Below are positions 35,764 to 45,648 of a stretch of 64,000 nt of DNA, piece after piece. A model generated the notes under the pieces. The model did no database searches. It was not told where the DNA came from and saw only the letters and a list, made by a program, of their open reading frames with translations. The position numbers and the translations under genes were made by a program. Source of the stretch: Butyrivibrio sp. XPD2002 (GTDB lineage Bacteria; Bacillota; Clostridia; Lachnospirales; Lachnospiraceae); NCBI RefSeq assembly GCF_000423945.1, contig NZ_AUIY01000001.1, positions 248,001-312,000 on the forward strand, in the 5' to 3' direction. Positions within the stretch are counted from its first letter, which is position 1. Each line of letters begins with the position of its first letter.

Positions 35764-35787
35764 AAGTTAGACTCCTTTTTTCAAATT

Positions 35788-35826
35788 CCTCATCTGTCAC
35801 CCATGTGACAACTTCCCCATAGGGAA
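35788..35826. repeat. Multi-hairpin intergenic repeat, copy 2
   Basis: CTCATC is followed by TGTCAC-CCAT-GTGACA (35795-35810) and TTCCC-CATA-GGGAA (35813-35826). The two palindromes are in the same order and spacing as in copies 1 and 3, with different stem bases that stay complementary. It lies between ilvD and ilvB. Confidence 0.72.
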
Positions 35827-35840
35827 AATATTCTATATAA

Positions 35841-37505
35841 TTACTTCACTTCAAGAATAGCACCTCTGTTACCGCTGGTTACCATCTTTTCGTATCTTGA
35901 AAGATAACCGGTTGTAACCTTGGGATCTCTGGGCTTCCACTCTGCTTTTCTCTTAGCGAGCTCCTCATCTGAAACCTTCATATCAAGCTTATTGTTGTTG
36001 ATATCGATAGAGATGATATCTCCCTCTTTTACAAGAGCGATAGGTCCGCCTACAGCTGCTTCAGGAGATACATGTCCTATAGAAGCACCTCTGCTGGCAC
36101 CTGAGAAGCGTCCGTCTGTAATAAGAGCAACTGATGAGCCAAGTCCCATTCCTGCAATTGCAGATGTAGGATTGAGCATCTCTCTCATTCCGGGGCCACC
36201 CTTAGGCCCTTCGTATCTGATTACAACAACGTCACCCTCTACGATCTTACCGCCAAGGATAGCTGCGATTGCATCCTCCTCGCAGTCAAATACTCTTGCA
36301 GGTCCTTCATGAACCATCATCTCGGGAACTACTGCAGATCTTTTAACGATACCTGTATCAGGAGCAAGATTACCCTTAAGTACAGCAATACCGCCGTTAG
36401 GCATGTAAGGATTCTCGATAGGTCTTATAACCTCAGGATCAAGATTATGAACACCGGCAATATTCTCACCTACCGTCTTGCCTGTACATGTAATAAGATC
36501 AAGGTGAAGAAGGTTCTTCTTTGCAAGCTCTGACATAACAGCATAGATTCCGCCTGCCTCGTTAAGATCCTCCATGTATGTAGGACCTGCAGGAGCAAGG
36601 TGGCAGAGATTAGGAGTTCTGTCAGAAATCTCGTTTGCCATCTCCATGTTGATCTCAATTCCTGCCTCATGAGCGATTGCAGGAATATGAAGCATTGTGT
36701 TTGTTGAGCAGCCAAGTGCCATATCCATAGCGAGAGCGTTCTCAAATGCTTCCTTTGTGAGAATGTCTCTGGGACGGATATTTTTCTCAATAAGCTCCAT
36801 GATCTGGTAGCCGGCCTTCTTGGCAAGTCTGATACGTGCAGAATAAACTGCAGGGATGGTTCCGTTACCCCTAAGTCCCATACCGATTGCCTCTGTAAGG
36901 CAGTTCATAGAGTTAGCTGTATACATACCTGAGCATGAACCACAGGTAGGGCAAACCTTTTCCTCAAATTCAATAAGCTCATCATCTGTCATCTTACCTG
37001 CTGAAACGCTTCCTACAGCCTCGAACATTGAGCTAAGGGATCTCTTTTTACCATTTACACGTCCAGCCATCATAGGACCGCCGGAGCAGAAAATTGTAGG
37101 AATATTGATTCTTGCTGCAGCCATAAGAAGTCCGGGAACGCTCTTATCGCAGTTAGGAATCATAACAAGTCCGTCAAAGGCATGTGCCATTGCAAGGCAC
37201 TCTGTACTGTCTGCAACAAGATCTCTTGTTACAAGTGAATACTTCATTCCAATGTGTCCCATTGCGATACCGTCACATACGGCAATTGCAGGAACAACTA
37301 CCGGCATACCACCGGCTTCAGCTACGCCGAGCTTTACTGCCTCAGCAATTCTGTTAAGCTCCATATGTCCGGGAACTATGTCGCTCTGTGAGCTGACGAT
37401 ACCAATAAGAGGCTTTTTCCTCTCTTCTGCGGTGAAACCAAGTGCATTAAACAAGCTTCTGTGAGGAGCCTGTTGAAGTCCTTCCATTACGCGATCACTG
37501 TTCAT
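35841..37505 (-). CDS. ilvD: Dihydroxy-acid dehydratase
   Basis: Iron-sulfur dehydratase (554 aa) of valine and isoleucine synthesis. Cluster cysteines are in [13 protein letters not shown] and [17 protein letters not shown], with [16 protein letters not shown] and the C-terminal [24 protein letters not shown]. Length is normal. It starts 11 bases after the membrane glycosyltransferase-like gene and is separated from ilvB only by copy 2 of the repeat. Confidence 0.97.
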   Translation of the reverse strand: MNSDRVMEGLQQAPHRSLFNALGFTAEERKKPLIGIVSSQSDIVPGHMELNRIAEAVKLGVAEAGGMPVVVPAIAVCDGIAMGHIGMKYSLVTRDLVADSTECLAMAHAFDGLVMIPNCDKSVPGLLMAAARINIPTIFCSGGPMMAGRVNGKKRSLSSMFEAVGSVSAGKMTDDELIEFEEKVCPTCGSCSGMYTANSMNCLTEAIGMGLRGNGTIPAVYSARIRLAKKAGYQIMELIEKNIRPRDILTKEAFENALAMDMALGCSTNTMLHIPAIAHEAGIEINMEMANEISDRTPNLCHLAPAGPTYMEDLNEAGGIYAVMSELAKKNLLHLDLITCTGKTVGENIAGVHNLDPEVIRPIENPYMPNGGIAVLKGNLAPDTGIVKRSAVVPEMMVHEGPARVFDCEEDAIAAILGGKIVEGDVVVIRYEGPKGGPGMREMLNPTSAIAGMGLGSSVALITDGRFSGASRGASIGHVSPEAAVGGPIALVKEGDIISIDINNNKLDMKVSDEELAKRKAEWKPRDPKVTTGYLSRYEKMVTSGNRGAILEVK

Positions 37506-37516
37506 AAAAAACCTCC

Positions 37517-39160
37517 TTATCTCTTATAAAGAACAAAGTCTTCATTTTCGTAAAAAATATAATAATGAGAATTCACATAATCCCATGGAATAGTCTCAAA
37601 ATTTACATAAAACTTCCAATAATCTGATCCGGTGTAGCCTTCCTCCATCATATTCCTGTCTATAAGAATATAATCACAGTCAGTAACATCGGTATTTTCA
37701 CATTCAATGCCCCATCCGAATTTAAGTAAGTACTGCTGATCACAATCAAGTGCGCATATATTCTTATTCTCAGAGGGATGAGCTATATAAAGTGCATTAT
37801 AGCAGTTAGTCTCACGCTGTCCATACTGAGCATTATACTCAGGTTTAGTCATCATAAAAATAACAAATATGAGTATACCTATAACAGGAACGGTGGCAAA
37901 GATATTTCTTGCAACCGGTGAATCAGATGTATTTCTAATAATCTGCCTCGCCATACGGCTAAGGTGCTCAAGAACATAGGCAAAGGAAATTGCTGACAAC
38001 ACTCCCACATAGGAGAATACTCTGTAGTAGGGAAGCTTTGCCTGGATTATAAGCATTATCGGGTATCCAATAATGTTAAATATCATCAGCAGATTGAATA
38101 TAGTTCTGCTGTTTTCAAAATGCCTTATGCACTCCGCGATAAGAATTATAAGGGCACATATTGATAAAAACAGCGTAACCACGTTAAATCCGGGATACAT
38201 ATAAGAGCAAAGGGATTTACACCATTCAACAAAGCTCTGCATATATCCTATTCTACTAACGCTCTGAATATATGGCTGTGAAAGCATATAATCAAGGCCT
38301 TCCTTTGCAGCCGCAAGAGGATGAGTAAGAATAAGCTTCACGTGAGACATTCCAAAATAAACGCTCGCCTCATCCTTAACAAGAAGGTTTGATCCAACTG
38401 CAAGCCATATAACCAGATAAAGACCGAAAACTATTACCGCTGATATGAGTCCTGTGATTATACAGTTTTTCAGTCTCTTAAAATATCTGGTATTCCATAC
38501 AGAGCCCTTAAAATCATAGCTCCTATATCCATTTACTATTAAGAAAAACGCTGCTGCACAGCAGGAAGGAATAACCCAGTAAATACTGCTCGGAAGCGTA
38601 TATAAGCCAAGTATAAGAAATATTCCAAACAGTATGTAATCAATGAGCTTAAACTCCTCGGATCTGCATATTAGGGTGAGTTGCCTAAGAACCAGTAAAA
38701 AGCAGGTACATCCAAGAGTGTAGCCTCTTCCCTGAATAGAGAGGTCATTTACCAACATACAGCAAAAATACAAAAGCATCGCGCCGTATGAATACCAGTC
38801 CTCCATAAATTTCTTGCTTAGCCTGTAAACAAGAAGCGGATTGACAACTGCACAGATGAACGAAACACCTCGAAGTCCTATGTATGAGTTACCAAACATA
38901 TCAAGCAATGATGATAATACCGAATAGCCGACATGGTTATTGGGAAGCGGCCAGTGAATCGCTGCATACACAGGTCCCCTGCTTATAAAATAGTAATAGG
39001 TGTAAAGCTCATCATACCAGGGAGTAAGATATGTCGCCCTCCAGATATAGTAAAAAGCCATACCTATAACTGTAAGGACAACAAGCATATCTATAGGTTC
39101 CTGGGGTAAATAATCATATAAAGTTAATGATTCTTCAGATTCATTCGATTCTCGAAGCAA
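37517..39160 (-). CDS. Polytopic membrane protein, GT-C glycosyltransferase-like
   Basis: About 547 residues with roughly ten or more hydrophobic segments. The first lumenal loop reads [19 protein letters not shown], where the Asp-Glu pair resembles the acidic motif of GT-C (PMT/ArnT-like) enzymes that use lipid-linked sugars. A C-terminal extracytoplasmic region of about 110 residues ends the protein. No specific family could be named. Start choice is uncertain: the TTG at 39160 has GGGAG six bases upstream and overlaps leuB by 20 bases; an ATG at 39088 just before the first helix is possible; a GTG at 39217 lacks a ribosome site. It is embedded between leuB and ilvD. Confidence 0.65.
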   Translation of the reverse strand: MLRESNESEESLTLYDYLPQEPIDMLVVLTVIGMAFYYIWRATYLTPWYDELYTYYYFISRGPVYAAIHWPLPNNHVGYSVLSSLLDMFGNSYIGLRGVSFICAVVNPLLVYRLSKKFMEDWYSYGAMLLYFCCMLVNDLSIQGRGYTLGCTCFLLVLRQLTLICRSEEFKLIDYILFGIFLILGLYTLPSSIYWVIPSCCAAAFFLIVNGYRSYDFKGSVWNTRYFKRLKNCIITGLISAVIVFGLYLVIWLAVGSNLLVKDEASVYFGMSHVKLILTHPLAAAKEGLDYMLSQPYIQSVSRIGYMQSFVEWCKSLCSYMYPGFNVVTLFLSICALIILIAECIRHFENSRTIFNLLMIFNIIGYPIMLIIQAKLPYYRVFSYVGVLSAISFAYVLEHLSRMARQIIRNTSDSPVARNIFATVPVIGILIFVIFMMTKPEYNAQYGQRETNCYNALYIAHPSENKNICALDCDQQYLLKFGWGIECENTDVTDCDYILIDRNMMEEGYTGSDYWKFYVNFETIPWDYVNSHYYIFYENEDFVLYKR

Positions 39161-40241
39161 TGATATCTCCCATCTTACTGCATCCGCATTTCTTATCTTC
39201 TGCAATATTCTCACCACTGCGAATGAGATCTACTGTTCTATAGCCATCCTTGAGAGCTTTTTTAACTGCATTCTCTATGCTCTCAGCTTCCTTCTCAAGC
39301 TTAAAGGTGAACTTGAGCATCATAGCTGCTGAAAGGATAGTTGCTATAGGATTGGCAATATCCATACCGGCAATATCAGGAGCGCTGCCATGGCTGGGCT
39401 CATAGAGTCCAAAGCTGCTCTCGTTAAGAGAGGCACTGGGAAGCATTCCGATAGAGCCTGTGATCATGCTGGCTTCATCAGATAAGATATCACCAAACAT
39501 ATTCTCCGTAAGAACCACATCAAACTGTGAAGGATCCTTAACAAGCTGCATTGCGCAGTTATCTACAAGCATGTGTGAAAGCTCAACCTCAGGATAATCT
39601 GCAGCAACCTCCTCTACAACCTTTCTCCAAAGTCTTGAGGAATCAAGAACGTTTGCCTTATCTACACTTGTCACCCTCTTTGATCTCTGCATGGCAACAT
39701 CAAAGGCCTTGATAGCGATGCGTCTGATCTCACTCTCTTTATAAACAAGAGTATCTGTTGCTACAAGCTCTCCGTCAACTTCCTCGGTGAATCTGTCACC
39801 AAAATACAGACCGCCCGTAAGCTCGCGCATGATCAGAAGATCAAATCCCTTATCAGAGGTCTCCTCCTTAAGCGGACATGCATCAGCAAGCTCAGGATAT
39901 AAAAATGCAGGTCTTAAATTTGCAAATAAATTCAAGGATTTACGAAGCCCAAGAAGACCGGCTTCAGGTCTAAGAGAAGGCTCAAGCTTATACCATGGTG
40001 ACGTAGAAGTATTACCGCCGATTGAACCCATAAGTACAGCGTCAGCCTGTTTACATTTGTCGATAGTTTCATCAGTGAGCGGCTTGCCATAGGCATCGAT
40101 AGATGCGCCACCCATTAAAACATCAGTGAATTCCATTTCGTGTCCGTATACGGAGCAAACCTTATTAAGTACTTTCTTAGCTTCCGCAACGATCTCCGGT
40201 CCGATTCCATCGCCCGGGATGCAGGTTATCCCCATTTTCAT
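39141..40241 (-). CDS. leuB: 3-isopropylmalate dehydrogenase
   Basis: NAD-dependent enzyme (366 aa) of leucine synthesis. [12 protein letters not shown] is at the N-terminus, substrate-binding residues are in [23 protein letters not shown], and the metal site is in [32 protein letters not shown] with [12 protein letters not shown]. No leuA, leuC or leuD is adjacent. GGGAG precedes the ATG. The upstream gap contains two leader hairpins but no convincing promoter or T-box. Confidence 0.97.
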   Translation of the reverse strand: MKMGITCIPGDGIGPEIVAEAKKVLNKVCSVYGHEMEFTDVLMGGASIDAYGKPLTDETIDKCKQADAVLMGSIGGNTSTSPWYKLEPSLRPEAGLLGLRKSLNLFANLRPAFLYPELADACPLKEETSDKGFDLLIMRELTGGLYFGDRFTEEVDGELVATDTLVYKESEIRRIAIKAFDVAMQRSKRVTSVDKANVLDSSRLWRKVVEEVAADYPEVELSHMLVDNCAMQLVKDPSQFDVVLTENMFGDILSDEASMITGSIGMLPSASLNESSFGLYEPSHGSAPDIAGMDIANPIATILSAAMMLKFTFKLEKEAESIENAVKKALKDGYRTVDLIRSGENIAEDKKCGCSKMGDIIASRIE

Positions 40242-40266
40242 ACTTATTCTCTCCCTATATAATGAT

Positions 40267-40293
40267 AGCCGGCAAATATAAAGTTCGCCGGCT
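40267..40293 (-). promoter_or_regulatory. Leader hairpin upstream of leuB
   Basis: AGCCGGC and GCCGGCT form a strong 7-bp stem with a 13-base AT-rich loop. A second small stem (GACTG-GTTA-CAGTC) lies just upstream. No T run follows, so it is not a terminator as such. It sits 26 bases before the leuB start. Confidence 0.45.
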
Positions 40294-40367
40294 GCCCACT
40301 TTATAATGCAGACTGTAACCAGTCTTCTTTTAATTCATTGATATTACGTAAAACTAAAAATCAATAA

Positions 40368-40733
40368 TTACTTGGATTTCTCATCCTTTGAGCTATCCTT
40401 AAGCGCATCCTCAGGCTTCTCTACCTCTACGATAGCATCCTTAACCATAGGGATACGGCAGTTCTTGTTATTACCGAACTCAACTATTACTGTTGAAGAC
40501 TCATCGTCGATATCGATTACTGTTCCGATGAAACCGCCAGTTGTGCGAACGCTGTCACCAACTGCAAGCTGAGAAAGAAGCTGTGCCTTCTGCTTCTGCT
40601 CTTTTCTCTGAGGACGGATCATAATAAAATAAAGAACCGCAAAAATAGCAACGTATACCAGAATGATCATCATGCTTCCGGTTCCGCTTACAGCTCCTGC
40701 ACTTTCAAGAGCCATCATGTTAACAAAACTCAT
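40368..40733 (-). CDS. yajC: Preprotein translocase subunit YajC
   Basis: A 121-residue Sec-accessory membrane protein. One transmembrane helix (MMIILVYVAIFAVLYFIMIRPQRKEQKQ) is followed by the conserved cytoplasmic segment LLSQLAVGDSVRTTGGFIGTVIDI and a charged tail. The start is the ATG at 40733, five bases after GGAGG; a TTG four codons upstream overlaps the ribosome site. It follows tgt, the arrangement known from many bacteria, where secDF often comes next but is not seen here. Confidence 0.93.
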   Translation of the reverse strand: MSFVNMMALESAGAVSGTGSMMIILVYVAIFAVLYFIMIRPQRKEQKQKAQLLSQLAVGDSVRTTGGFIGTVIDIDDESSTVIVEFGNNKNCRIPMVKDAIVEVEKPEDALKDSSKDEKSK

Positions 40734-40769
40734 ATCAACCTCCAAATTTCCTTATTAAACATATGATTT

Positions 40770-40798
40770 ATCTTACAATTAATACAACTTTAAAACAA
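40770..40798 (-). promoter_or_regulatory. Candidate promoter for yajC
   Basis: Minus-strand TTGTTT (40798-40793) and TAAGAT (40775-40770) are separated by 17 bases in the 74-base gap after tgt. Confidence 0.4.
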
Positions 40799-40807
40799 GT
40801 ATACTTT

Positions 40808-41989
40808 TTAACCCTTTTTCCAACCTTTTGCTATATCGTAACGGGTTGTGGGTTCCTCTGAATCATACTCAAGCATCGAATCAAGAGTATTCTTCTTAAA
40901 TTCCTTGTATCTGCCTTCATCCAGAGCTGTTCTGATATCTGCCATAAGATGATTATAAAAATACAGATTGTGAAGAACGCAAAGTCTCATCCCAAGCATC
41001 TCTCCTGATTTAAGCAGGTGTCTGATATAGCTTCTTGAATATCTTCTGCAGGCAGGACATCTGCAGCCCTCCTCGATTGGTCTGTCATCAAGCTCATATT
41101 TCGCATTGAGAAGATTAATGTGACCTCTCTTTGTGTAAAGATGACCGTGTCTTCCGTTTCTGCTGGGATATACGCAGTCAAAGAAGTCAATTCCTCTGTC
41201 AACGGCTTCAAGAATATTGGCCGGTGTTCCGACTCCCATAAGATATGTAGGCTTATTTTCAGGAAGATGCTCTGTAACTATATCAAGAACGTGATACATC
41301 TCCTCATGAGTCTCACCTACTGCAAGACCACCCACAGCGTAACCGTCAAGCTCCATCTCGGAAATACGCTTTGCGTGCTCAATTCTCAGGTCATCAAAAA
41401 TCGCTCCCTGATTGATTCCGAACAAAAGCTGATTCTTATTTATTGTATCAGGAAGGGAATTAAGTCTGTTCATCTCATCCTGACATCTCTTAAGCCATCT
41501 TGTTGTTCTGTCTACAGACATCTTCACATAATCATGATCTGCTCTTGCGGAAGGACACTCGTCAAAGGCCATGGCGATAGTTGATGCAATATGGGACTGA
41601 ATTCGCATACTTTCCTCAGGTCCCATGAAAAGCTTGTGTCCATCGATATGGGATCTGAAGTAAACGCCCTCTTCCTTTATTCTTCTGTTTTCAGAAAGTG
41701 AGAAAACCTGGAATCCGCCTGAATCAGTCAAAATAGGCTTATCGCAACTCATAAATTTATGAAGTCCGCCCATTTTGTAAATTACATCATCACCCGGACG
41801 AAGATGCAGATGATAGGTATTAGATAAAACAACCTGAGTATCAATCTGCTCAAGGTCCTCAGTTGAAACAGCGCCCTTAATAGCAGCAACCGTAGCAACA
41901 TTCATAAACACAGGAGTCTGAATGGTTCCGTGTACTGTCTTAAATTCAGCGCGCTTTGCCATCCCCTCTTTTTTAAGTAGTTTGTACAT
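40808..41989 (-). CDS. tgt: Queuine/preQ1 tRNA-ribosyltransferase
   Basis: Exchanges guanine 34 for preQ1 in tRNAs with GUN anticodons (393 aa). Active-site residues are in LTDSGGFQVFSLSENRRI and in DFFDCVYPSRNGRHGHLYT, where the nucleophilic Asp lies. The zinc site is CRCPACRRYSRSYIRHLLKSGEMLGMRLCVLHN. Length is normal. It precedes yajC. No queuosine synthesis genes are in the window. Confidence 0.97.
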   Translation of the reverse strand: MYKLLKKEGMAKRAEFKTVHGTIQTPVFMNVATVAAIKGAVSTEDLEQIDTQVVLSNTYHLHLRPGDDVIYKMGGLHKFMSCDKPILTDSGGFQVFSLSENRRIKEEGVYFRSHIDGHKLFMGPEESMRIQSHIASTIAMAFDECPSARADHDYVKMSVDRTTRWLKRCQDEMNRLNSLPDTINKNQLLFGINQGAIFDDLRIEHAKRISEMELDGYAVGGLAVGETHEEMYHVLDIVTEHLPENKPTYLMGVGTPANILEAVDRGIDFFDCVYPSRNGRHGHLYTKRGHINLLNAKYELDDRPIEEGCRCPACRRYSRSYIRHLLKSGEMLGMRLCVLHNLYFYNHLMADIRTALDEGRYKEFKKNTLDSMLEYDSEEPTTRYDIAKGWKKG

Positions 41990-42039
41990 GTATTAACCTT
42001 ACCTTTTATAATATTTTGAGGCAGTTAAAGATAAAAGAA

Positions 42040-42062
42040 GCTGTTGCAATTAACGCAACAGC
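42040..42062 (-). terminator. Intrinsic terminator after the D,D-carboxypeptidase gene
   Basis: GCTGTTGC and GCAACAGC form an 8-bp stem with a seven-base loop. On the minus strand TTCTTTTATCTTT follows. It lies nine bases after the stop codon. Confidence 0.8.
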
Positions 42063-42071
42063 CCCAAATAC

Positions 42072-43163
42072 TCAATCATACAAATAATTATCCCAGAATT
42101 CTTCCAAGCAGAGATTTTCATTATACATAATTGTAGCAGCGTCTACACCGACATATCTGAAATGCCAGGGTTCATACTCGATACCGGTAATATTCTCCTT
42201 ACCCTTAAGATATCGAACAACAAAACCGAATTTGTAGCTATTGTCGGCAAGCCACTTACCTGCCTCTGTGTCACCAAACCCCTCATCAAGATTATAATAT
42301 GAACCGCAGACAATATCAAATGCCAAACCAATCTGATGCTCTGAAGATCCCGGAACAGTAACTGCCTGAGATGTTACATTGTAAGCATCCATATAAGACA
42401 GACCTGCTTCAAGGTAATTGTTTATTTTTCTGGCAAAAAGCCCTTCCTGACGATTGCTGTCTCTGTAAGGAGAACAGATTGCAAGATTTATGCCATCATC
42501 GGCCGCAGCCTTAAGCATTGCCTTAAGAGGAGACAATACTCTCTGATCGCATTTCATTTCTTCATTGATATCACCGAAGGGGAATTCATATCCATCCGGT
42601 ATGGGATGCTGCTTATTTACAAGAATAAGCTTCCAGTCAGTAGCATCAAAGGATGCATCAGCACTATCAGTTGCAGCTTCATAGCTCTTAGCTGCTGATT
42701 CACTTATATCATCGATATCATCTGCCAGGAGAAATCCCTCTGCCAGCTCCTGATCCTCAGATACTCCCTGATCACTCTCGATGATCTTTTCCTTATCTAC
42801 ATGTGTAACCTTTGCAAGTTCAGCATTGGATTCCATAACAACTGCTTCCAGGGAATCTGATGTATAATACTCGCCGGACTCTTCCACCTTCTCCAAATCA
42901 GTAACAAAGCTGACATTCAGCTTCAAAGCATCAGGATAAGTAAAGCTACTGCTAGCAATGAAGAAAAACAATATTGTTGCAAGGCATGTGCATCTCTTTG
43001 TGTTATGATAAAAAGCCAGGCCGAAGTTGTAAAAGAGAAGTACAGCCATTGCGTAAAGCATTCCAAGAAACCTTAGTCTCTTGTGCTTTCTGTTAAAAGT
43101 GCGGACCCTATCCATAACCTTATCTCTAAAGGTCGGCCCCATCTGTAAACGATTCGCACGCAT
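42072..43163 (-). CDS. D-alanyl-D-alanine carboxypeptidase, VanY-like (M15B)
   Basis: A 363-residue membrane-anchored peptidoglycan enzyme. The N-terminus is basic and cytoplasmic, then hydrophobic segments (FLGMLYAMAVLLFYNFGLAFY and LATILFFFIASSSF) cross the membrane, followed by an acidic spacer. The M15 zinc site is SEHQIGLAFDIV plus EPWHFRYVG. It would trim the terminal D-Ala from stem peptides. No vanR/vanS or van ligase genes are nearby, so a resistance role is not implied. A promoter with palindromic and tandem-repeat operator sequence lies upstream. Confidence 0.93.
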   Translation of the reverse strand: MRANRLQMGPTFRDKVMDRVRTFNRKHKRLRFLGMLYAMAVLLFYNFGLAFYHNTKRCTCLATILFFFIASSSFTYPDALKLNVSFVTDLEKVEESGEYYTSDSLEAVVMESNAELAKVTHVDKEKIIESDQGVSEDQELAEGFLLADDIDDISESAAKSYEAATDSADASFDATDWKLILVNKQHPIPDGYEFPFGDINEEMKCDQRVLSPLKAMLKAAADDGINLAICSPYRDSNRQEGLFARKINNYLEAGLSYMDAYNVTSQAVTVPGSSEHQIGLAFDIVCGSYYNLDEGFGDTEAGKWLADNSYKFGFVVRYLKGKENITGIEYEPWHFRYVGVDAATIMYNENLCLEEFWDNYLYD

Positions 43164-43200
43164 GACTATGTAACCTCATAAAAAATTATATTACTTTAAC

Positions 43201-43254
43201 ATTATAACGCATTTCTTAATTTTTGAAAGAAAAAATTAAGAATAAATTAAGAAA
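43201..43254 (-). promoter_or_regulatory. Promoter and operator-like repeats for the D,D-carboxypeptidase gene
   Basis: Minus-strand TTTCAA (43228-43223) and TATAAT (43206-43201) are 16 bases apart. Overlapping the -35 is a perfect 12-bp inverted repeat, TTCTTAATTTTT (43213-43224) with AAAAATTAAGAA (43231-43242). A third half-site follows in tandem at 43244-43253, so AAATTAAGAA is repeated every 11 bases. Confidence 0.65.
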
Positions 43255-43358
43255 TATCATATATTTTAGTAGAAATCTGGGTTTTAGTGTTTGTAATAGT
43301 TTCCAAACTGTGTAAAAATAGATGGGTATATATTGACAAAATAAGAAAGGCTAAAACT

Positions 43359-44456
43359 ATGAGCGGATCAACATTTGGAAAAAATATTACCATGTCAACC
43401 TGGGGCGAATCCCATGGAAAAGCTCTTGGCGTTGTACTCGACGGGTTTCCTGCAGGACTGGAAATTTCTGAAAAAGATATTCAGGCATTTATGGACAGAA
43501 GAAAGCCCGGCTCCTCTGAGGTAACAACCCCCAGAAAAGAGGATGATGAAATCGAGATCCTCTCAGGCATATTTGAAGGAAAGACAACCGGAACCCCCAT
43601 ATCACTTATGGTCAGAAATACTTCTCAGCGCTCCGGAGACTACTCGGAAATATCCCGGTATTACAGACCCGGTCATGCTGATTTTGGTTTTGATGAAAAG
43701 TATGGCTTTAGGGATTACAGAGGTGGCGGACGTTCCTCCGGACGTGAGACAATAGGCAGAGTTGCTGCCGGTGCAATCTGCCAGAAGCTCCTTAAGGAAA
43801 TGGGCATTGAGGTTACAGCCTATACCCGATCGATCGGTGATGTTGATATTGATGATAATAAATTCGATAAGGCTCAGATAACAAAATCAATTACTGCCAT
43901 GCCCGATGCAGATGCCGACAAGAAGGCTGTTGAACTAATTAACAAATGCAGGGCTGACGGTGATTCCGTAGGCGGTGTTATCGAATGTGTAATAAAAGGA
44001 ATGCCAGCAGGCGTAGGCGAACCCGTATTTGATAAGCTCGATGCGCTTCTCTCCCACGGTATAATGAGTATCGGTGCCGTAAAGGCAGTTGAGATTGGCG
44101 ATGGAATCGCTGTATCAAAGTCCTATGGAAGCACCAATAATGATGCCTTCTGCATGGACGAATCATCAGTATCAAAAAAGACCAATCACGCAGGCGGAAT
44201 ACTTGGAGGAATGAGCGATGGCTCCGACATAATCTTAAGGGCCCATGTAAAGCCAACCCCCAGTATCTCAAAGCTCCAGAAAACCGTTAATAAAAGCGGC
44301 GAGGAAATTGATGTAAGCATCAAAGGCCGTCACGATCCTGTTGTTGTTCCAAGAGCCGTTGTAGTTGTTGAATGTATGTGTGCATTTATCGTTTTGGATC
44401 TTCTTATGTCCAACATGCACTCAAGAATAGATTATCTTAAAGACTTTTATAGCTAA
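43359..44456 (+). CDS. aroC: Chorismate synthase
   Basis: FMN-dependent enzyme (365 aa) that forms chorismate from EPSP, the last shikimate step. Motifs: TWGESHGKALGVVLDGFP, the RPGHADFGFDEKYGFRDYRGGGRSSGRET region, and GGILGGMSDGSDIILRAHVKPTPSI. The ATG at 43359 has AGAAAGG eight bases upstream; the longer open frame from 43287 has no conserved sequence before MSGSTFGKN. It is the only large plus-strand gene and stands alone, divergent from the carboxypeptidase gene and convergent with the lactonase gene. Candidate promoter elements (TTGTAA, 16 bases, TAAAAA) are weak. Confidence 0.96.
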   Translation: MSGSTFGKNITMSTWGESHGKALGVVLDGFPAGLEISEKDIQAFMDRRKPGSSEVTTPRKEDDEIEILSGIFEGKTTGTPISLMVRNTSQRSGDYSEISRYYRPGHADFGFDEKYGFRDYRGGGRSSGRETIGRVAAGAICQKLLKEMGIEVTAYTRSIGDVDIDDNKFDKAQITKSITAMPDADADKKAVELINKCRADGDSVGGVIECVIKGMPAGVGEPVFDKLDALLSHGIMSIGAVKAVEIGDGIAVSKSYGSTNNDAFCMDESSVSKKTNHAGGILGGMSDGSDIILRAHVKPTPSISKLQKTVNKSGEEIDVSIKGRHDPVVVPRAVVVVECMCAFIVLDLLMSNMHSRIDYLKDFYS

Positions 44457-44461
44457 ACATA

Positions 44462-44491
44462 AAAGAAACCGCAATGTCAGCGGTTTCTTTT
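44462..44491. terminator. Bidirectional terminator between aroC and the lactonase gene
   Basis: AAAGAAACCGC and GCGGTTTCTTT form an 11-bp perfect stem with a seven-base loop, flanked by A and T residues on the two sides. It lies in the 48-base convergent gap. Confidence 0.85.
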
Positions 44492-44504
44492 ACTATCTCG
44501 ATTA

Positions 44505-45593
44505 TTATCTTACTTTCTTTCTCTCACCGAGCTTGTGGAATACGATACAGTTAGGTCTGTCGATTGGAAGCTCAGGTCCATTCATTACAAGAGTATTGTT
44601 ATCAAAATTAACTGTAAAGAATGTCATAGAGTTTGACTCCTGGTTTAGTGATACAAGGTGCTTGTTATCAGGGAACATGCAGGCATCCTTCGGATACTCT
44701 CCTGAGATAGGAAGCTCGATCTTCTTTGTCAAAAGACCTGTCTCCTTATCAACCTTGTAAATGACTACGTTGTTCTCACCTGCAACTGAGCTAACAAGGT
44801 AGTTGTAGTCATCAGAGAACTTAAGTGCACTGCTTGCAACACCGATTGTATCCTGCTCGTCAGAGTTCTGAACTGACTGGATCTCCTCAAATGAAGGAAG
44901 TCCCTTATCCTCAGTATACTGATAAACATTAATGCTGCACTGCTGCTCAAATACTACATACAGGAATTTACCATCGTATGAGAACTGCATATGTCTGGGA
45001 GATGATTCCTGATCACAGTGAATCACATCAATATCGGAAATCTTACCGTGCTCAGTATCGAATCTGTATACGTTTACACGATCCATACCAAGGTCAGCAG
45101 CTAAAAGATATTTGTTATCCTTAGTAACCTTGATGCACTGAACGTGAGGAGTATGATTTCTTCCGGCAATTGTTCCAAGGCCCTTATGGAACTTCTCATC
45201 AGTGATCTCGCCGATGCTTCCGTCCTCATTAAGTCTAAGGATTGTAACCTTACCATCATGATAGCCTGCGCAAACAAGGAATCTGTCAAACTGGTCCATG
45301 TTGATATAGCAGCCACGCATACCGTTGATAGATGCCTTATTGAGAATTGTAAGACTTCCGTCATCCTCAATATGATAAGCCTCTACACCGGCATCGGTAA
45401 TTGAATAAAGTGTCTCCTTGCTATGTGAAAGAACAATATAAGAAGAGTTCGTGATCTTAACCTTTTCCTTCTCAGTCATTCTACCGTTTTTCATGTCTAC
45501 ATCATAAATACGGATACCATAGTTGTCCTTTGATCCCGAAGTATAACTCGCTACATACGCAACATACTTGTCAGTTTTTGTTTCCTTCGCCAT
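44505..45593 (-). CDS. Lactonase-family beta-propeller (6-phosphogluconolactonase-like, YbhE type)
   Basis: A 362-residue soluble seven-bladed propeller. It has the YVASYTSGSKDNYGIRIYDVD start and repeated blade patterns such as GRNHTPHVQCIKVTKDNKYLLAADLGMDRVNVYRF, SSPRHMQFSYDGKFLYVVFEQ and EYPKDACMFPDNKHLVSLNQESNSMTFFTVN. The His-Arg-His residues of the Pgl active site are plausibly in GRNHTPHVQ and SPRHMQF. The family includes true 6-phosphogluconolactonases and relatives of unknown substrate. It follows the aldolase-like gene by 55 bases and is probably co-transcribed. Confidence 0.82.
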   Translation of the reverse strand: MAKETKTDKYVAYVASYTSGSKDNYGIRIYDVDMKNGRMTEKEKVKITNSSYIVLSHSKETLYSITDAGVEAYHIEDDGSLTILNKASINGMRGCYINMDQFDRFLVCAGYHDGKVTILRLNEDGSIGEITDEKFHKGLGTIAGRNHTPHVQCIKVTKDNKYLLAADLGMDRVNVYRFDTEHGKISDIDVIHCDQESSPRHMQFSYDGKFLYVVFEQQCSINVYQYTEDKGLPSFEEIQSVQNSDEQDTIGVASSALKFSDDYNYLVSSVAGENNVVIYKVDKETGLLTKKIELPISGEYPKDACMFPDNKHLVSLNQESNSMTFFTVNFDNNTLVMNGPELPIDRPNCIVFHKLGERKKVR

Positions 45594-45648
45594 AATCTGT
45601 CACCTCATAAAAATTCTGTTATTTAGTTATTTATAATATAATTTTATT

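Noticed and set aside
40242-40367. Possible T-box or leucine leader upstream of leuB
   Set aside because: Two hairpins exist, but the diagnostic TGGNACCGCG element and a terminator are absent, so I list only a leader hairpin.
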